A stretch of DNA of 63,208 nucleotides from Prevotella sp. (GTDB lineage: Bacteria > Bacteroidota > Bacteroidia > Bacteroidales > Bacteroidaceae): positions 1 to 63,208 of the forward strand of contig JAGCZA010000001.1 in NCBI GenBank assembly GCA_017960525.1, given 5' to 3'. Positions within the stretch are counted from its first letter, which is position 1. The number at the start of each line of letters is the position of its first letter. The notes under the pieces are model-generated. The model saw nothing but the letters and a program-made list of their open reading frames with translations, did not search any database and had not been told where the DNA came from. Positions 43,270 through 51,101 of this stretch are shown in pieces. The translations under genes and the position numbers were made by a program.

Positions 43270-43521
43270 ATTTCAGCCTCCCCGTCACAAAGGAGGTTGG
43301 AGGGAACCAAGCCGAAAGGAAGCCTCGCTGGACGATGGACCTGGCCTACAACGGCATCGGCAGCCTCAGCGCAGGACTGCAATACGAGTTCCCCCCATAT
43401 CAGTTTCTTCGTTGAGCCAGACTTGCAACACTATTTCCCAAACGGCAGCAATGTCAGCACTTGGACTACCGCGCATCCCTTGGCCCCATCACTTCCCTTC
43501 GGAGTGAGATTCTCGTTCTGA
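43270..43521 (+). pseudogene. Possible outer-membrane protein relic
   Basis: The 450-base gap 43172-43622 has no intact gene. One frame reads RWTMDLAYNGIGSLSAGLQY and stops; another frame then continues to 43521 ending LPFGVRFSF. Alternating hydrophobic residues and a terminal Phe are typical of the last strands of a beta-barrel. This suggests a frameshifted 3' fragment of an outer-membrane protein gene. Nothing is recognised in 43172-43269. Confidence 0.3.
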
Positions 43522-43589
43522 TGGGCGGCCAATTCGTTAATTATTACTATAATATGAGGGCAGAATGGCCATAAACAGGTTTTTCTGAT

Positions 43590-43597
43590 TATCTTTG
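43590..43597 (+). promoter_or_regulatory. -7 element for the second GH43 gene
   Basis: TATCTTTG followed by CAGGG, 26 bases before the ATG. A heptamer stretch (AACTCTC AACACTC, from 43608) fills the leader immediately before the start. Confidence 0.55.
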
Positions 43598-43622
43598 CAG
43601 GGAAAACAACTCTCAACACTCA

Positions 43623-44714
43623 ATGAACAAAATTACTAGACTTTTTCTGTGTGGCTTCATAGCCATGATGGCCTTTGCTTCTGCAACGGCTCAGTCCAAC
43701 CACCGCCCACGTCCTCGCCGAATGGCCTACCAGACCGACACCGTGATGGTGCACGACCCCGTTTTGGCCTGGGAAAACGGCACCTACTATCTGCTCTCAA
43801 CCGGCAACGGCCTGCAGTGGGCCACATCGAAAGACCGCCAGTCGTGGATAGTGCAGCCCACGCCCTTCATAGAGAATCTGCCACAATGGACACGCGATTC
43901 CGTGCCCGGCTTCACCTCCCACGTGTGGGCGCCCGACATCATCCGCTGGCACGACCGCTGGCTGCTGGCCTACAGTTGTTCCACTTTCGGCAAGAACACC
44001 AGCGCCATCGGCCTGATGAGCGCCGACCACCTAAATGGACAGTGGCGTGACGAGGGCTGCATAGTGGCCTCAAAAGAGAAGCGTGACCAGTGGAACGCCA
44101 TCGACCCGGCTTTCGTCGTCGACGACAACGACCAACTTTGGATGACCTGGGGCTCGTTCTGGGACGGCATACAGATGGCTAAATTAGAAATGAAGAATGA
44201 AAAATATGATTACCCCCTTGTGCAGAGCACTACGCCAGACAGTCATCATATTTCTCATTCCTCATTTATCATTTCCCCACAGAAGACCATTGCCCGCCGC
44301 TACAGGCCTGGCGACAAAAATGCAGCCGAAAACCCCACGTCGAAATTTGCGGGTCGCAACGCCATCGAGGCGCCGTTCATTCTGAAGCACGGCGGATGGT
44401 ACTATCTCTTCGTGAGTTGGGACTACTGCTGCCGAGGGGCACAGAGCAACTACCGCGTGGCCGTGGGACGGTCGAAGACGGTAGACGGCCCTTACACCGA
44501 CCGCGACGGCAAACCGATGACCGAGGGCGGCGGTACCATTTTCATAGAGGGCGACAAGCAGGAGTTTGAGGCCGCCGGTCATTGCGCCGCCTACGACCTC
44601 CCCACAGGCGAGACCATCTTCATCTGCCACGGCTATTCCACAAAACTCAACGGTGCCAGCATCCTCATCCAAAGAAAAATAGTGTGGACCAACGACGGCT
44701 GGCCCACACTATGA
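43623..44714 (+). CDS. GH43 arabinanase-like glycosidase, secreted
   Basis: A 363-residue exported enzyme with a signal peptide (about 1-24). The GH43 acidic triad is visible in VHDPVLAWENGTYYLLS (Asp), WNAIDPAFVVDDNDQLWMTWGSFWDGI (Asp) and RNAIEAPFILKHGGWYYLF (Glu). The pattern fits endo-1,5-alpha-L-arabinanase or exo-arabinanase members. Residues about 187-217 (KLEMKNE...HHISHSS) come from a repeat element and split the usual run between QMAKL and TIARRY, in a loop on the propeller. The three catalytic acids are intact. Confidence 0.9.
   Translation: MNKITRLFLCGFIAMMAFASATAQSNHRPRPRRMAYQTDTVMVHDPVLAWENGTYYLLSTGNGLQWATSKDRQSWIVQPTPFIENLPQWTRDSVPGFTSHVWAPDIIRWHDRWLLAYSCSTFGKNTSAIGLMSADHLNGQWRDEGCIVASKEKRDQWNAIDPAFVVDDNDQLWMTWGSFWDGIQMAKLEMKNEKYDYPLVQSTTPDSHHISHSSFIISPQKTIARRYRPGDKNAAENPTSKFAGRNAIEAPFILKHGGWYYLFVSWDYCCRGAQSNYRVAVGRSKTVDGPYTDRDGKPMTEGGGTIFIEGDKQEFEAAGHCAAYDLPTGETIFICHGYSTKLNGASILIQRKIVWTNDGWPTL
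44181..44274 (+). repeat. In-frame KLEM/HISH-family stem-loop in GH43
   Basis: The arms at 44181-44212 and 44243-44274 are 32 nt each and complementary at 27 of 32 positions, with a 30-nt loop. The 5' arm is 29/32 identical to the arm beside lpxH (7811-7842). It encodes KLEMKNEKYDY and HHISHSSFI in the same frame and orientation as the purL copy. Confidence 0.88.
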
Positions 44715-44737
44715 GTTTGCTTTTGTCCTAACTCTGA

Positions 44738-45112
44738 CTAAGGTTCCGATAGTTCCGCCTGCTTCACGCGGATGTATTTTATCTTGGCGCCAAGCAAATC
44801 CCACTGCACTTGCAGGGAGTCGCGGCGAAGGCGCAGGAGCGTCAGGGCGGTCAGTTCCTCCTCGGTGGCACGCAGTTCGGCCTTATGCTGCTCCACCACA
44901 GCCTTCATCTGCTCATATTCTGCCTTGACAGCCTCAAGCGTGCTGTCGACGATGGCCAGTTCCTGCTGTGATGCTACGAGGGCGGAGTCCTGCTTGTGAC
45001 GCAGGGCCTCGCGCCGCTGCTCTATCTCTGCACGTCGGGAGTTGTCACCGCCACAGGCAGCCAAGAGCAACAGGGCTGTCAACGCGGTGGCTGCAAGCCA
45101 AATGTGCCTCAT
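44738..45112 (-). CDS. Small coiled-coil lipoprotein
   Basis: A 124-residue lipoprotein: signal peptide ending LLLAACGG (lipobox Cys near 20), followed by a continuous charged helix (about 28-118) rich in Glu, Gln and Lys, with no enzyme motif. It follows the zinc metallopeptidase gene by seven bases on the same strand, so the two are probably cotranscribed. Function not recognised. Confidence 0.75.
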   Translation of the reverse strand: MRHIWLAATALTALLLLAACGGDNSRRAEIEQRREALRHKQDSALVASQQELAIVDSTLEAVKAEYEQMKAVVEQHKAELRATEEELTALTLLRLRRDSLQVQWDLLGAKIKYIRVKQAELSEP

Positions 45113-45119
45113 CTGTTAT

Positions 45120-45992
45120 TTACAGGTCGTTGTAGTTGCTCACGTTGAACGTGGTGGTACGCATATCACCGGTGTCGAAGCCCTTCTTCAGCCAACGCTT
45201 GCGCTGCTCCGAAGTACCGTGGGTGAACGACTCAGGCTGTGCGTAGCCCTGGGCGTTCTTCTGCAGCCAGTCGTCGCCGATGGCCTTTGCCAGTTCCAGG
45301 CCCTTCTCCATATCGCCATACTCCAGCGAGTGGTTCATTGCATCCTCGTAGTGTGCCCAGACGCCAGCATAGTAGTCGGCCAACAACTCCAGGCGCACGC
45401 TGATTTGGTTGGCCTGCGTCTTGTTCACCTGGTTCATCTGCTGATGGGCCTTGCCCAGAATGCCGAGCGAGTACTCCACGTGGTGGCCTATCTCGTGGGC
45501 AATGACGTAGGCGTATGCGAAAGTATTACCCTGCACGCCCAACTGCCGCTTCATCTCAGTAAAGAACGACAGGTCGATGTACAGTTTCTGGTCGCCGGAG
45601 CAGTAGAACGGGCCAACTGATGCTGTGGCCGAGCCGCAAGCCGACTGCACGCTGTTGGTGAAAAGCACCAGCGTAGGAGCCTTGTACTCGCCAAGGCCGT
45701 TCTCGCGGAACACTTTCGTCCACACATCCTCGGTACTGGCCAGAATCTGTGTGCACTCTGTGGCCAACTGCTGTTCTTCCTCGGTAAACTCGCGCTGACC
45801 GGCAGGCGTCTCCGTTTGGAAACCCTGCTGAACGACGTTACTCACCACATCGCCAAGATTGCCGCCCGACATAAACGTCATCAGCGCGATGATAATGATT
45901 CCGCCGATGCCGCCGATACCGGCTTTTGCACCTGTACTCATTCCCCTGCGGTCCTCCACATTGGAACTCTGTCTTCTTCCATCAAGTTTCAT
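45120..45992 (-). CDS. Neutral zinc metallopeptidase (YpfJ family)
   Basis: A 290-residue membrane-anchored protein of the PF04228 family. It opens with MKLDGRRQSSNVEDRRG, the usual N-terminus, and has one membrane helix (about 26-42). The catalytic motif AHEIGHHVE gives H166, E167 and H170, and SACGSATASVGPFYCSGDQKLYIDL is the conserved block before it. NQISVRLELLADYYAGVWAH supplies the downstream Glu. Physiological substrate unknown. It has a well-formed promoter. Confidence 0.93.
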   Translation of the reverse strand: MKLDGRRQSSNVEDRRGMSTGAKAGIGGIGGIIIIALMTFMSGGNLGDVVSNVVQQGFQTETPAGQREFTEEEQQLATECTQILASTEDVWTKVFRENGLGEYKAPTLVLFTNSVQSACGSATASVGPFYCSGDQKLYIDLSFFTEMKRQLGVQGNTFAYAYVIAHEIGHHVEYSLGILGKAHQQMNQVNKTQANQISVRLELLADYYAGVWAHYEDAMNHSLEYGDMEKGLELAKAIGDDWLQKNAQGYAQPESFTHGTSEQRKRWLKKGFDTGDMRTTTFNVSNYNDL

Positions 45993-46039
45993 AGTTGTAA
46001 GTCTTTTTGTTGTTTATGTTATAAATGCCTAATTGTGTG

Positions 46040-46071
46040 CAAAGGTAGTTATTTATTTTCGTTTCACCAAA
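46040..46071 (-). promoter_or_regulatory. Promoter for the zinc metallopeptidase gene
   Basis: On the minus strand, TTTG (46068-46071) and TACCTTTG (46040-46047) are 20 bp apart, 48 bases before the start. Confidence 0.75.
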
Positions 46072-46184
46072 GTTTTTTGCACACAAATTGATGATTTACG
46101 TACCTTTTTTATTGAAACGCAATAGCAAATAGTCAGCAAACAGACAAGAAAAACTACTTTTTGAAAAGATTTTTCCGCTTTTTG

Positions 46185-46215
46185 TTTGCACATTAACAGA
46201 ATATTGCTACCTTTG
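46185..46215 (+). promoter_or_regulatory. Promoter for asnA
   Basis: TTTG (46185-46188) and TACCTTTG (46208-46215), 19 bp apart, 28 bases before the ATG. Confidence 0.78.
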
Positions 46216-46243
46216 CAGCCGATTTTAGAAAACGCACAGAACA

Positions 46244-47281
46244 ATGAGCAAACTGATCAAACCGATAGGCTATGAACGCCTGCTCGACACCAAGCAGACC
46301 GAGCAGGGCATCAAACTCATCAAAGACTTCTTCCAGGCCAACCTCTCCACAGAACTGCGTCTGCGCCGCGTGACGGCCCCGCTGTTCGTATTGCAGGGTC
46401 TGGGCATCAACGACGACCTGAACGGTGTGGAGCGGGCGGTCACCTTCCCCATCAAGGACCTGGCCGACGCCCGTGCCGAAGTGGTGCACTCGCTGGCCAA
46501 GTGGAAACGACTGACGCTGGCCGAATATGGCACAGAGCGCGGCTACGGCATCTACACCGATATGAACGCCATACGTGCCGACGAGGAACTGGACAATACC
46601 CACTCGCTCTACGTGGACCAGTGGGACTGGGAGGCCGTCATCGGCTCCGAAAACCGCACTGTGGCCTTCCTCAAGGACGTGGTGCGACGCATCTATGCCG
46701 CCATCCGCCGCACGGAATACCTGGTGTGCGAGACCTACCCGCAGATAAAGCCGTTCCTGCCGGAGAACATCTATTTCATTCATTCCGAGGAACTGCTGAG
46801 TATGTACCCCAATATGACCCCCAAAGAGCGCGAGGATGCCATCTGCAAGGCATACGGAGCCGTGTTCATCATCGGCATCGGCGGTGTGCTTTCCAACGGT
46901 GAGAAGCACGACGGCCGCGCCCCTGACTACGACGACTGGAGCACCGTGGCCGAAGACGGGCGCAAGGGCCTCAATGGCGACATCCTCATCTGGAACCCCG
47001 TATTAGGATGTTCCCTGGAACTGTCTTCTATGGGTATCCGCGTGGACAAGGAGAGCCTGCTGCGCCAATTGAAACTGGAGAACCAGGAGCAGCGCGAACA
47101 ACTCTACTTCCACCAGCAACTGCTGAACGGCAAACTGCCGCTGAGCATTGGCGGCGGCATAGGGCAGAGCCGTCTCTGTCTGGCTCTGCTGCACAAGGCT
47201 CACGTGGGCGAGATTCAGGCCAGCATCTGGCCCGACGATATGCGTCAGGAATGCCGCCAACTGGGTTTCCCGCTCATCTGA
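46244..47281 (+). CDS. asnA: Aspartate--ammonia ligase
   Basis: A 345-residue AsnA-type asparagine synthetase, related to class II aminoacyl-tRNA synthetases, making Asn from Asp, ammonia and ATP. Recognisable blocks are NLSTELRLRRVTAPLFV, GVERAVTFPIKDL, VHSLAKWKRLTLAEYG, YVDQWDWEAVI and SIGGGIGQSRLCLALL near the C-terminus. Length is normal. It is transcribed alone and converges on the GH5 gene, leaving only 12 bases between them. Confidence 0.96.
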   Translation: MSKLIKPIGYERLLDTKQTEQGIKLIKDFFQANLSTELRLRRVTAPLFVLQGLGINDDLNGVERAVTFPIKDLADARAEVVHSLAKWKRLTLAEYGTERGYGIYTDMNAIRADEELDNTHSLYVDQWDWEAVIGSENRTVAFLKDVVRRIYAAIRRTEYLVCETYPQIKPFLPENIYFIHSEELLSMYPNMTPKEREDAICKAYGAVFIIGIGGVLSNGEKHDGRAPDYDDWSTVAEDGRKGLNGDILIWNPVLGCSLELSSMGIRVDKESLLRQLKLENQEQREQLYFHQQLLNGKLPLSIGGGIGQSRLCLALLHKAHVGEIQASIWPDDMRQECRQLGFPLI

Positions 47282-47293
47282 CGAACAGAAAAG

Positions 47294-48685
47294 TTAAGGA
47301 ATGGCCACCAGACGGCTTTGGCCGTCGCGTAAGACATAAATGCCGCTGGGCAGGCTTTTAAGAACTTCGGGGCCGGATGTGCCGGATTGGCATATCCGGC
47401 CTTGCATATCGTAGACGGTCACCGTCTGTGGGTAACTGACAGGTGTCTCTGTCATACCGCTCTGATAGCCCTGCTCGCCGTAGTAGCCCTTCACCAGGGC
47501 CTCCACCAAGTCGGGCTGATTGAACTCAGGCACACTGCGGTGCGCACCGTCTGAGAGTCCCATCCAGAGGAACGTGCCCATACCGTTCTGCTTCGCCTGT
47601 TCCACGAAGTAGCGGGAGAAGGCCAACAGGTTGGCACGGTTTTCATCGTATGCCTTGCCCGTTGACTCGCCCCACTCACCGAAGATGACCGGTGCGCCCT
47701 TTTTCTCAAGATATTCCTTCAAGTTGCGTATGGTGGTAAGCAACTCGCTCTTGGCCGAGACGAGATTGGCAACATCAGGATAGGAGTGCACCTCGAAGAT
47801 GAGGTGACCCTTGCCGGCAGGGTCGTCGGGCAGTTTCATCTTCTTCAGCGGGTCTTGCAGATGGGAGTTCCACGTGCCGCGACCATCACAGGCCCCGTAG
47901 GTGGTGACGATGAGGTTGCGCTGCGCGTTGTTGCCGCCCGTGGCACGCACGGCATCGACAAAACTCTGCGCGTAGGCGTTGATGGCATTGTAGGCTGACG
48001 TGGCGATGGCGGCATTGTAATTGCCGTCGGCAGCAAAAGAGGCGAAGCACCAGGAGCGCTTCACGTCGAGCATCTCGTTGTAGCCTTCAAAAAGCAGGTG
48101 CTCGTCATAGTCGCGGAACTCCTCGGCAATCTGCGTCCACAGGGCTTCGAAGCGGGTCTTCTCCTTCGCATATTCCGCCTCGTCGGCGATGAGCCAGGCC
48201 GTGTTGGCGGCTCCCGTATCGTGGTGGACATTGAGGATGCAGTACATACCCTGCCCGATGACGTAGTCGACCACCTCGTGCACACGCTTCATCCACTCCG
48301 CCTGCACTTGCGTTCCGATGTCATCGTTGGAAGCATCCCAAATACTGTTTTCCCAAGTGGAAAAATTGAACTTGGCCTGCATGTGCGGGTACCACGTCAC
48401 CGGCACGCGGACGGCATTGAAGCCCGCCTCCTTGAACATCTTCATCAACTCCGGCTTGGTGACGGACTGCCCCCACGCCGTCTCGTAGTCGGAGGGAGTG
48501 CGGTTGGTCCAATGCTCTATCCACATATTCTGCGTGTCGCCCGAATTGCTTTCGAGCGTATTGCCCAGGTTCCACCCCAACCGCATATTATTGACAGCCT
48601 CGGTGGCAGTCTCGAAAGAGTCGTTCTGGCACGAGGCACCGAACACCAGCCCCAGCAGAAACGCCAAGAAAAACAGCCTTTTCAT
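47294..48685 (-). CDS. GH5 endoglucanase-like enzyme, secreted
   Basis: A 463-residue exported enzyme. The signal peptide ends in a lipobox-like Cys (LVFGASCQN), so it may be a lipoprotein. The (beta/alpha)8 barrel has MRLGWNLGNTLES, FNAVRVPVTWYPH, the acid/base Glu in LFEGYNEML and the nucleophile Glu in VIFGEWGES. The C-terminal segment (about 420-463; VTVYDMQGRICQSG...LPSGIYVLRDGQSR) is the short beta tail seen on many Bacteroidetes secreted proteins. It probably cleaves cellulose, xyloglucan or mannan. It follows the PL1 gene by eight bases. Confidence 0.92.
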   Translation of the reverse strand: MKRLFFLAFLLGLVFGASCQNDSFETATEAVNNMRLGWNLGNTLESNSGDTQNMWIEHWTNRTPSDYETAWGQSVTKPELMKMFKEAGFNAVRVPVTWYPHMQAKFNFSTWENSIWDASNDDIGTQVQAEWMKRVHEVVDYVIGQGMYCILNVHHDTGAANTAWLIADEAEYAKEKTRFEALWTQIAEEFRDYDEHLLFEGYNEMLDVKRSWCFASFAADGNYNAAIATSAYNAINAYAQSFVDAVRATGGNNAQRNLIVTTYGACDGRGTWNSHLQDPLKKMKLPDDPAGKGHLIFEVHSYPDVANLVSAKSELLTTIRNLKEYLEKKGAPVIFGEWGESTGKAYDENRANLLAFSRYFVEQAKQNGMGTFLWMGLSDGAHRSVPEFNQPDLVEALVKGYYGEQGYQSGMTETPVSYPQTVTVYDMQGRICQSGTSGPEVLKSLPSGIYVLRDGQSRLVAIP

Positions 48686-48693
48686 CTTTCCGT

Positions 48694-50505
48694 CTACATC
48701 AGCCGTCCACGCTCAGCCAGCGTGTCGTAGTTGTTGTTCAGGTTGCGCCAGTCCACGCGGCCCTGCGTGGGTATGGCGTTGATGTATTTCTCGATGTTCG
48801 TGTAGCCGTCGCCGTTCAGGTCGCCGTTGGCATCGTTGGGGTCGTTGGGGTTCAGGCCGTTGGCGCGCTCCCACTCGTCGGGCATACCGTCCAGGTCGCT
48901 GTCCTTGTAGGGCTGCCAGTCCTTGTAGACGGGATAGCCGCCCATCTGGCGCGGGTCGGTGATGATGCCCTGCTTGTACGAGTCGTTGCCCAGTCGGCGG
49001 TACTTGAACGTGCCCTCATCGTTCTGGCTCTTCGGGTGCAGCCCCCACATATCGCCGTAGGGCGTGAGGGTTGAGTTGAGAGTTGAGGGTTGAGAGTTGA
49101 GAGACTTTGCCTTCTTTGACCCTGAACCCTTAACTTTGAACTGCTTCTCGTAGTCAGGCACATAGTAGGCCACGCCCGTGCGCACTTCCTCGCAGATGCG
49201 CTGGTCCACGATGTCGCGGCAGGGCACGGTGGCTCCGGCATTGCTGAGCACCCAGTCGAAGGCCCGCTCTGCACCCATAATGGTGACGGGAGGCATCTGG
49301 AAAGGCTCGTCAGAACGCATCAACGCCAGTTCCGTGGCGTCCATGTCGCCGTCCTTGTCGGCAGTCTGAATGCCGCCGTTCCAGTTGTCCTTCGTAATCT
49401 CAGGGAAGCCCTCCATCACGTTGCCCACGGCATAGATGCGGCCAAACTGCTTGAAGGGGAACAGTCCCTGCGAGCGGCTTTCGCTCTTGATGATGCGATG
49501 GCCCACGGGCGAGTCTTTCGGCGTCAGCGGCCCGGGCTTGTAGTAGTTGTTGATGAAGTTCGACATAGTGGTGTACTCGCCGCCGTCGGCAGTACGGTGC
49601 ACCCAGTTATAGACGATGTTGTTGATGAAGTTGAACACGCCGCCCCACCCTATCGACGGGTTGCGGCCCGTATTGTCGGCCCACAGGTTGCGCATAAACG
49701 TGGTGTTCTCGCCGCCGATGGTCGAGCCAAACGAGTGGTTCCACGTGTCGAGGGCCTTGGCCGAAATGGTGTTCTGTATGGTGACGTTCACCGTCGGCTC
49801 CTTGCGCTTGTCCTTCCCGTCCTTCAGGTCGAACATGTGGCGGTAGAACGAGATATTCTCGTCCAGACCCCACTCGCACGAGCAGTGGTCTATCATGATG
49901 TTGCCCACAGGGTTGCCGCCAAACGAGTCCTCGCGGTGCCACACCAGCGTCTCGCCGCGACGGAAGCGCATGTGGCGCACAATGACGTCGTGCGTATCCA
50001 CCTGGAACGACTCGCCGGCGATAATCACGCCGTCGCCCGGAGCCGTCTGACCGGCAATGGTGATATACGGTGCACGCACGTAGATGGGCGACTTCAGGCG
50101 GATAATGCCCGAGACATTGAACACCACGATGCGGGCGCCACCCTGTTCACAAGCCCAGCGGAACGAGCCAGGGCCGCTGTCGTTCAGGTTCGTCACCGTG
50201 AGCACCTTGCCGCCGCGTCCGCCGAAGGTGTACATACCGCCGCCCTCAGCACCCGGGAAAGCGGGAATCTTGGCCTGCCGCAGGTCGTATGGGCGCGAGG
50301 CCCAGGGCACGAAGGGTCGGCCCTGCTTCGCCTCCTCCACCACGATGGGGAAGGCTTTCTCCCAGGCAGAGCCGCTGTGGGCGGCCCACTGCTTCTGCAG
50401 CGAGTCGATGAGGTGTTTGGCCTCGTCGGTCAGTTGCGGGTACTGGGCGAGAACAGCCGTTACAGAAAACAGCAGCGTGGCAGCAAAGGTGAGTAGTCTT
50501 TTCAT
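48694..50505 (-). CDS. PL1-like pectate lyase, secreted
   Basis: A 603-residue exported protein with signal peptide (MKRLLTFAATLLFSVTAVLA). The beta-helix starts at FPGAEGGGMYTFGGRGGKVL (about 79) and includes NDSGPGSFRWACEQGGARIV, ITIAGQTAPGDGVIIAGE and IMIDHCSCEWGLDENIS, as in Bacteroidetes PL1 enzymes acting on pectate. Residues about 456-477 are repeat-derived and end KSLNSQPSTLN, just before LTPYGDMWG. The C-terminus has Ca-loop repeats (DSDLDGMPDEWERANGL; DANGDLNGDGYTNIEKYI). It is the first gene of a two-gene operon with GH5. Confidence 0.9.
   Translation of the reverse strand: MKRLLTFAATLLFSVTAVLAQYPQLTDEAKHLIDSLQKQWAAHSGSAWEKAFPIVVEEAKQGRPFVPWASRPYDLRQAKIPAFPGAEGGGMYTFGGRGGKVLTVTNLNDSGPGSFRWACEQGGARIVVFNVSGIIRLKSPIYVRAPYITIAGQTAPGDGVIIAGESFQVDTHDVIVRHMRFRRGETLVWHREDSFGGNPVGNIMIDHCSCEWGLDENISFYRHMFDLKDGKDKRKEPTVNVTIQNTISAKALDTWNHSFGSTIGGENTTFMRNLWADNTGRNPSIGWGGVFNFINNIVYNWVHRTADGGEYTTMSNFINNYYKPGPLTPKDSPVGHRIIKSESRSQGLFPFKQFGRIYAVGNVMEGFPEITKDNWNGGIQTADKDGDMDATELALMRSDEPFQMPPVTIMGAERAFDWVLSNAGATVPCRDIVDQRICEEVRTGVAYYVPDYEKQFKVKGSGSKKAKSLNSQPSTLNSTLTPYGDMWGLHPKSQNDEGTFKYRRLGNDSYKQGIITDPRQMGGYPVYKDWQPYKDSDLDGMPDEWERANGLNPNDPNDANGDLNGDGYTNIEKYINAIPTQGRVDWRNLNNNYDTLAERGRLM
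49071..49141 (-). repeat. In-frame KSLN-family stem-loop in pectate lyase gene
   Basis: Read on the minus strand: 5' arm of four heptamers of GTTCAGG type (49141-49114), loop, conserved junction AAGTCTCTCAAC, then CTCAACT-type heptamers. A 24-nt comparison of the arms gives 19 complementary positions. Residues 467-477 are KSLNSQPSTLN. Confidence 0.88.
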
Positions 50506-50537
50506 GTCTTTTTAGTTGTTGGTTATCAGTTCGCCTG

Positions 50538-50569
50538 CAAAGTTACGATTTTTGCCCGAACTGGCCAAA
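50538..50569 (-). promoter_or_regulatory. Promoter for PL1-GH5 operon
   Basis: On the minus strand, TTTG (50566-50569) and TAACTTTG (50538-50545) are 20 bp apart, 33 bases before the start. Confidence 0.75.
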
Positions 50570-50612
50570 TGTGCAAACCATTTTTTTGGTTTTTACAGAC
50601 AAAAAAGCGCCA

Positions 50613-50678
50613 AATCATTTTGGACGAACCAAACCCACACTTTGGACGAACCAAACTCCCACTTTGGACGAACCAAAC
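50613..50678 (-). repeat. 22-bp-period array, core GTTTGGTTCGTCC (3 units)
   Basis: On the minus strand three exact cores (50666-50678, 50644-50656, 50622-50634) are spaced 22 bp apart with spacers AAAGTGGGA, AAAGTGTGG and AAAATGATT. It is oriented with the PL1 gene and lies 44 bp upstream of its -33 element. Confidence 0.9.
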
Positions 50679-50697
50679 TCCGAACACCATTGCGAAC

Positions 50698-50819
50698 GAA
50701 CAGTTGAACAGTTTTTTGTGCGTGCGCAAATTTTGGTTATAATTATAGATATAAATATATAATTATATAGTCTAATTCCAGACGCGCACACAAAACTGTT
50801 CAACTGTTCAACTGTTCGC
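50698..50819. repeat. Long inverted repeat with 8-bp units
   Basis: The 5' arm (50698-50727) has GAACAGTT twice and GTGCG. The 3' arm (50784-50819) has GCGCACACAAAA and CTGTTCAA units with an 8-bp period. The arms are complementary over about 25 bases. The 56-nt loop is extremely AT-rich. No gene is visible in 50506-51101. Confidence 0.75.
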
Positions 50820-50865
50820 TGTTCGGGTTTGGAGTATGCCATTTTGTTGTCTTTTCCTGAAAAAG

Positions 50866-51031
50866 GTTGACTCGTTTTAGCCTTTGATTCTTAACATTTG
50901 GCTATCCGTACGGAAAAGGTTGACTCGCCCGCCTGGGGAAAGTTGACGTTTTTCACTGAAGCGGTTGACTCTGTTCCTAAGAACGTGGACTTCGTACGGA
51001 TATTGTTTACTTTTCATCTCTTTTTGTTGAC
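50866..51031 (+). repeat. Degenerate GTTGAC repeat region
   Basis: GTTGAC or GTTGACTC occurs at 50866, 50919, 50942, 50964 and 51026, with GTGGAC at 50985. Several spacings are 21-23 bp. The units are poorly conserved outside the hexamer, so this may be an old version of the 22-bp arrays. Confidence 0.4.
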
Positions 51032-51101
51032 TCCCTCGATTCCTCCGTCCCCAACCGCTTACGGCTATCTCGCTCCGCCACTAAGGCTGCCTGCACCGTA
51101 A

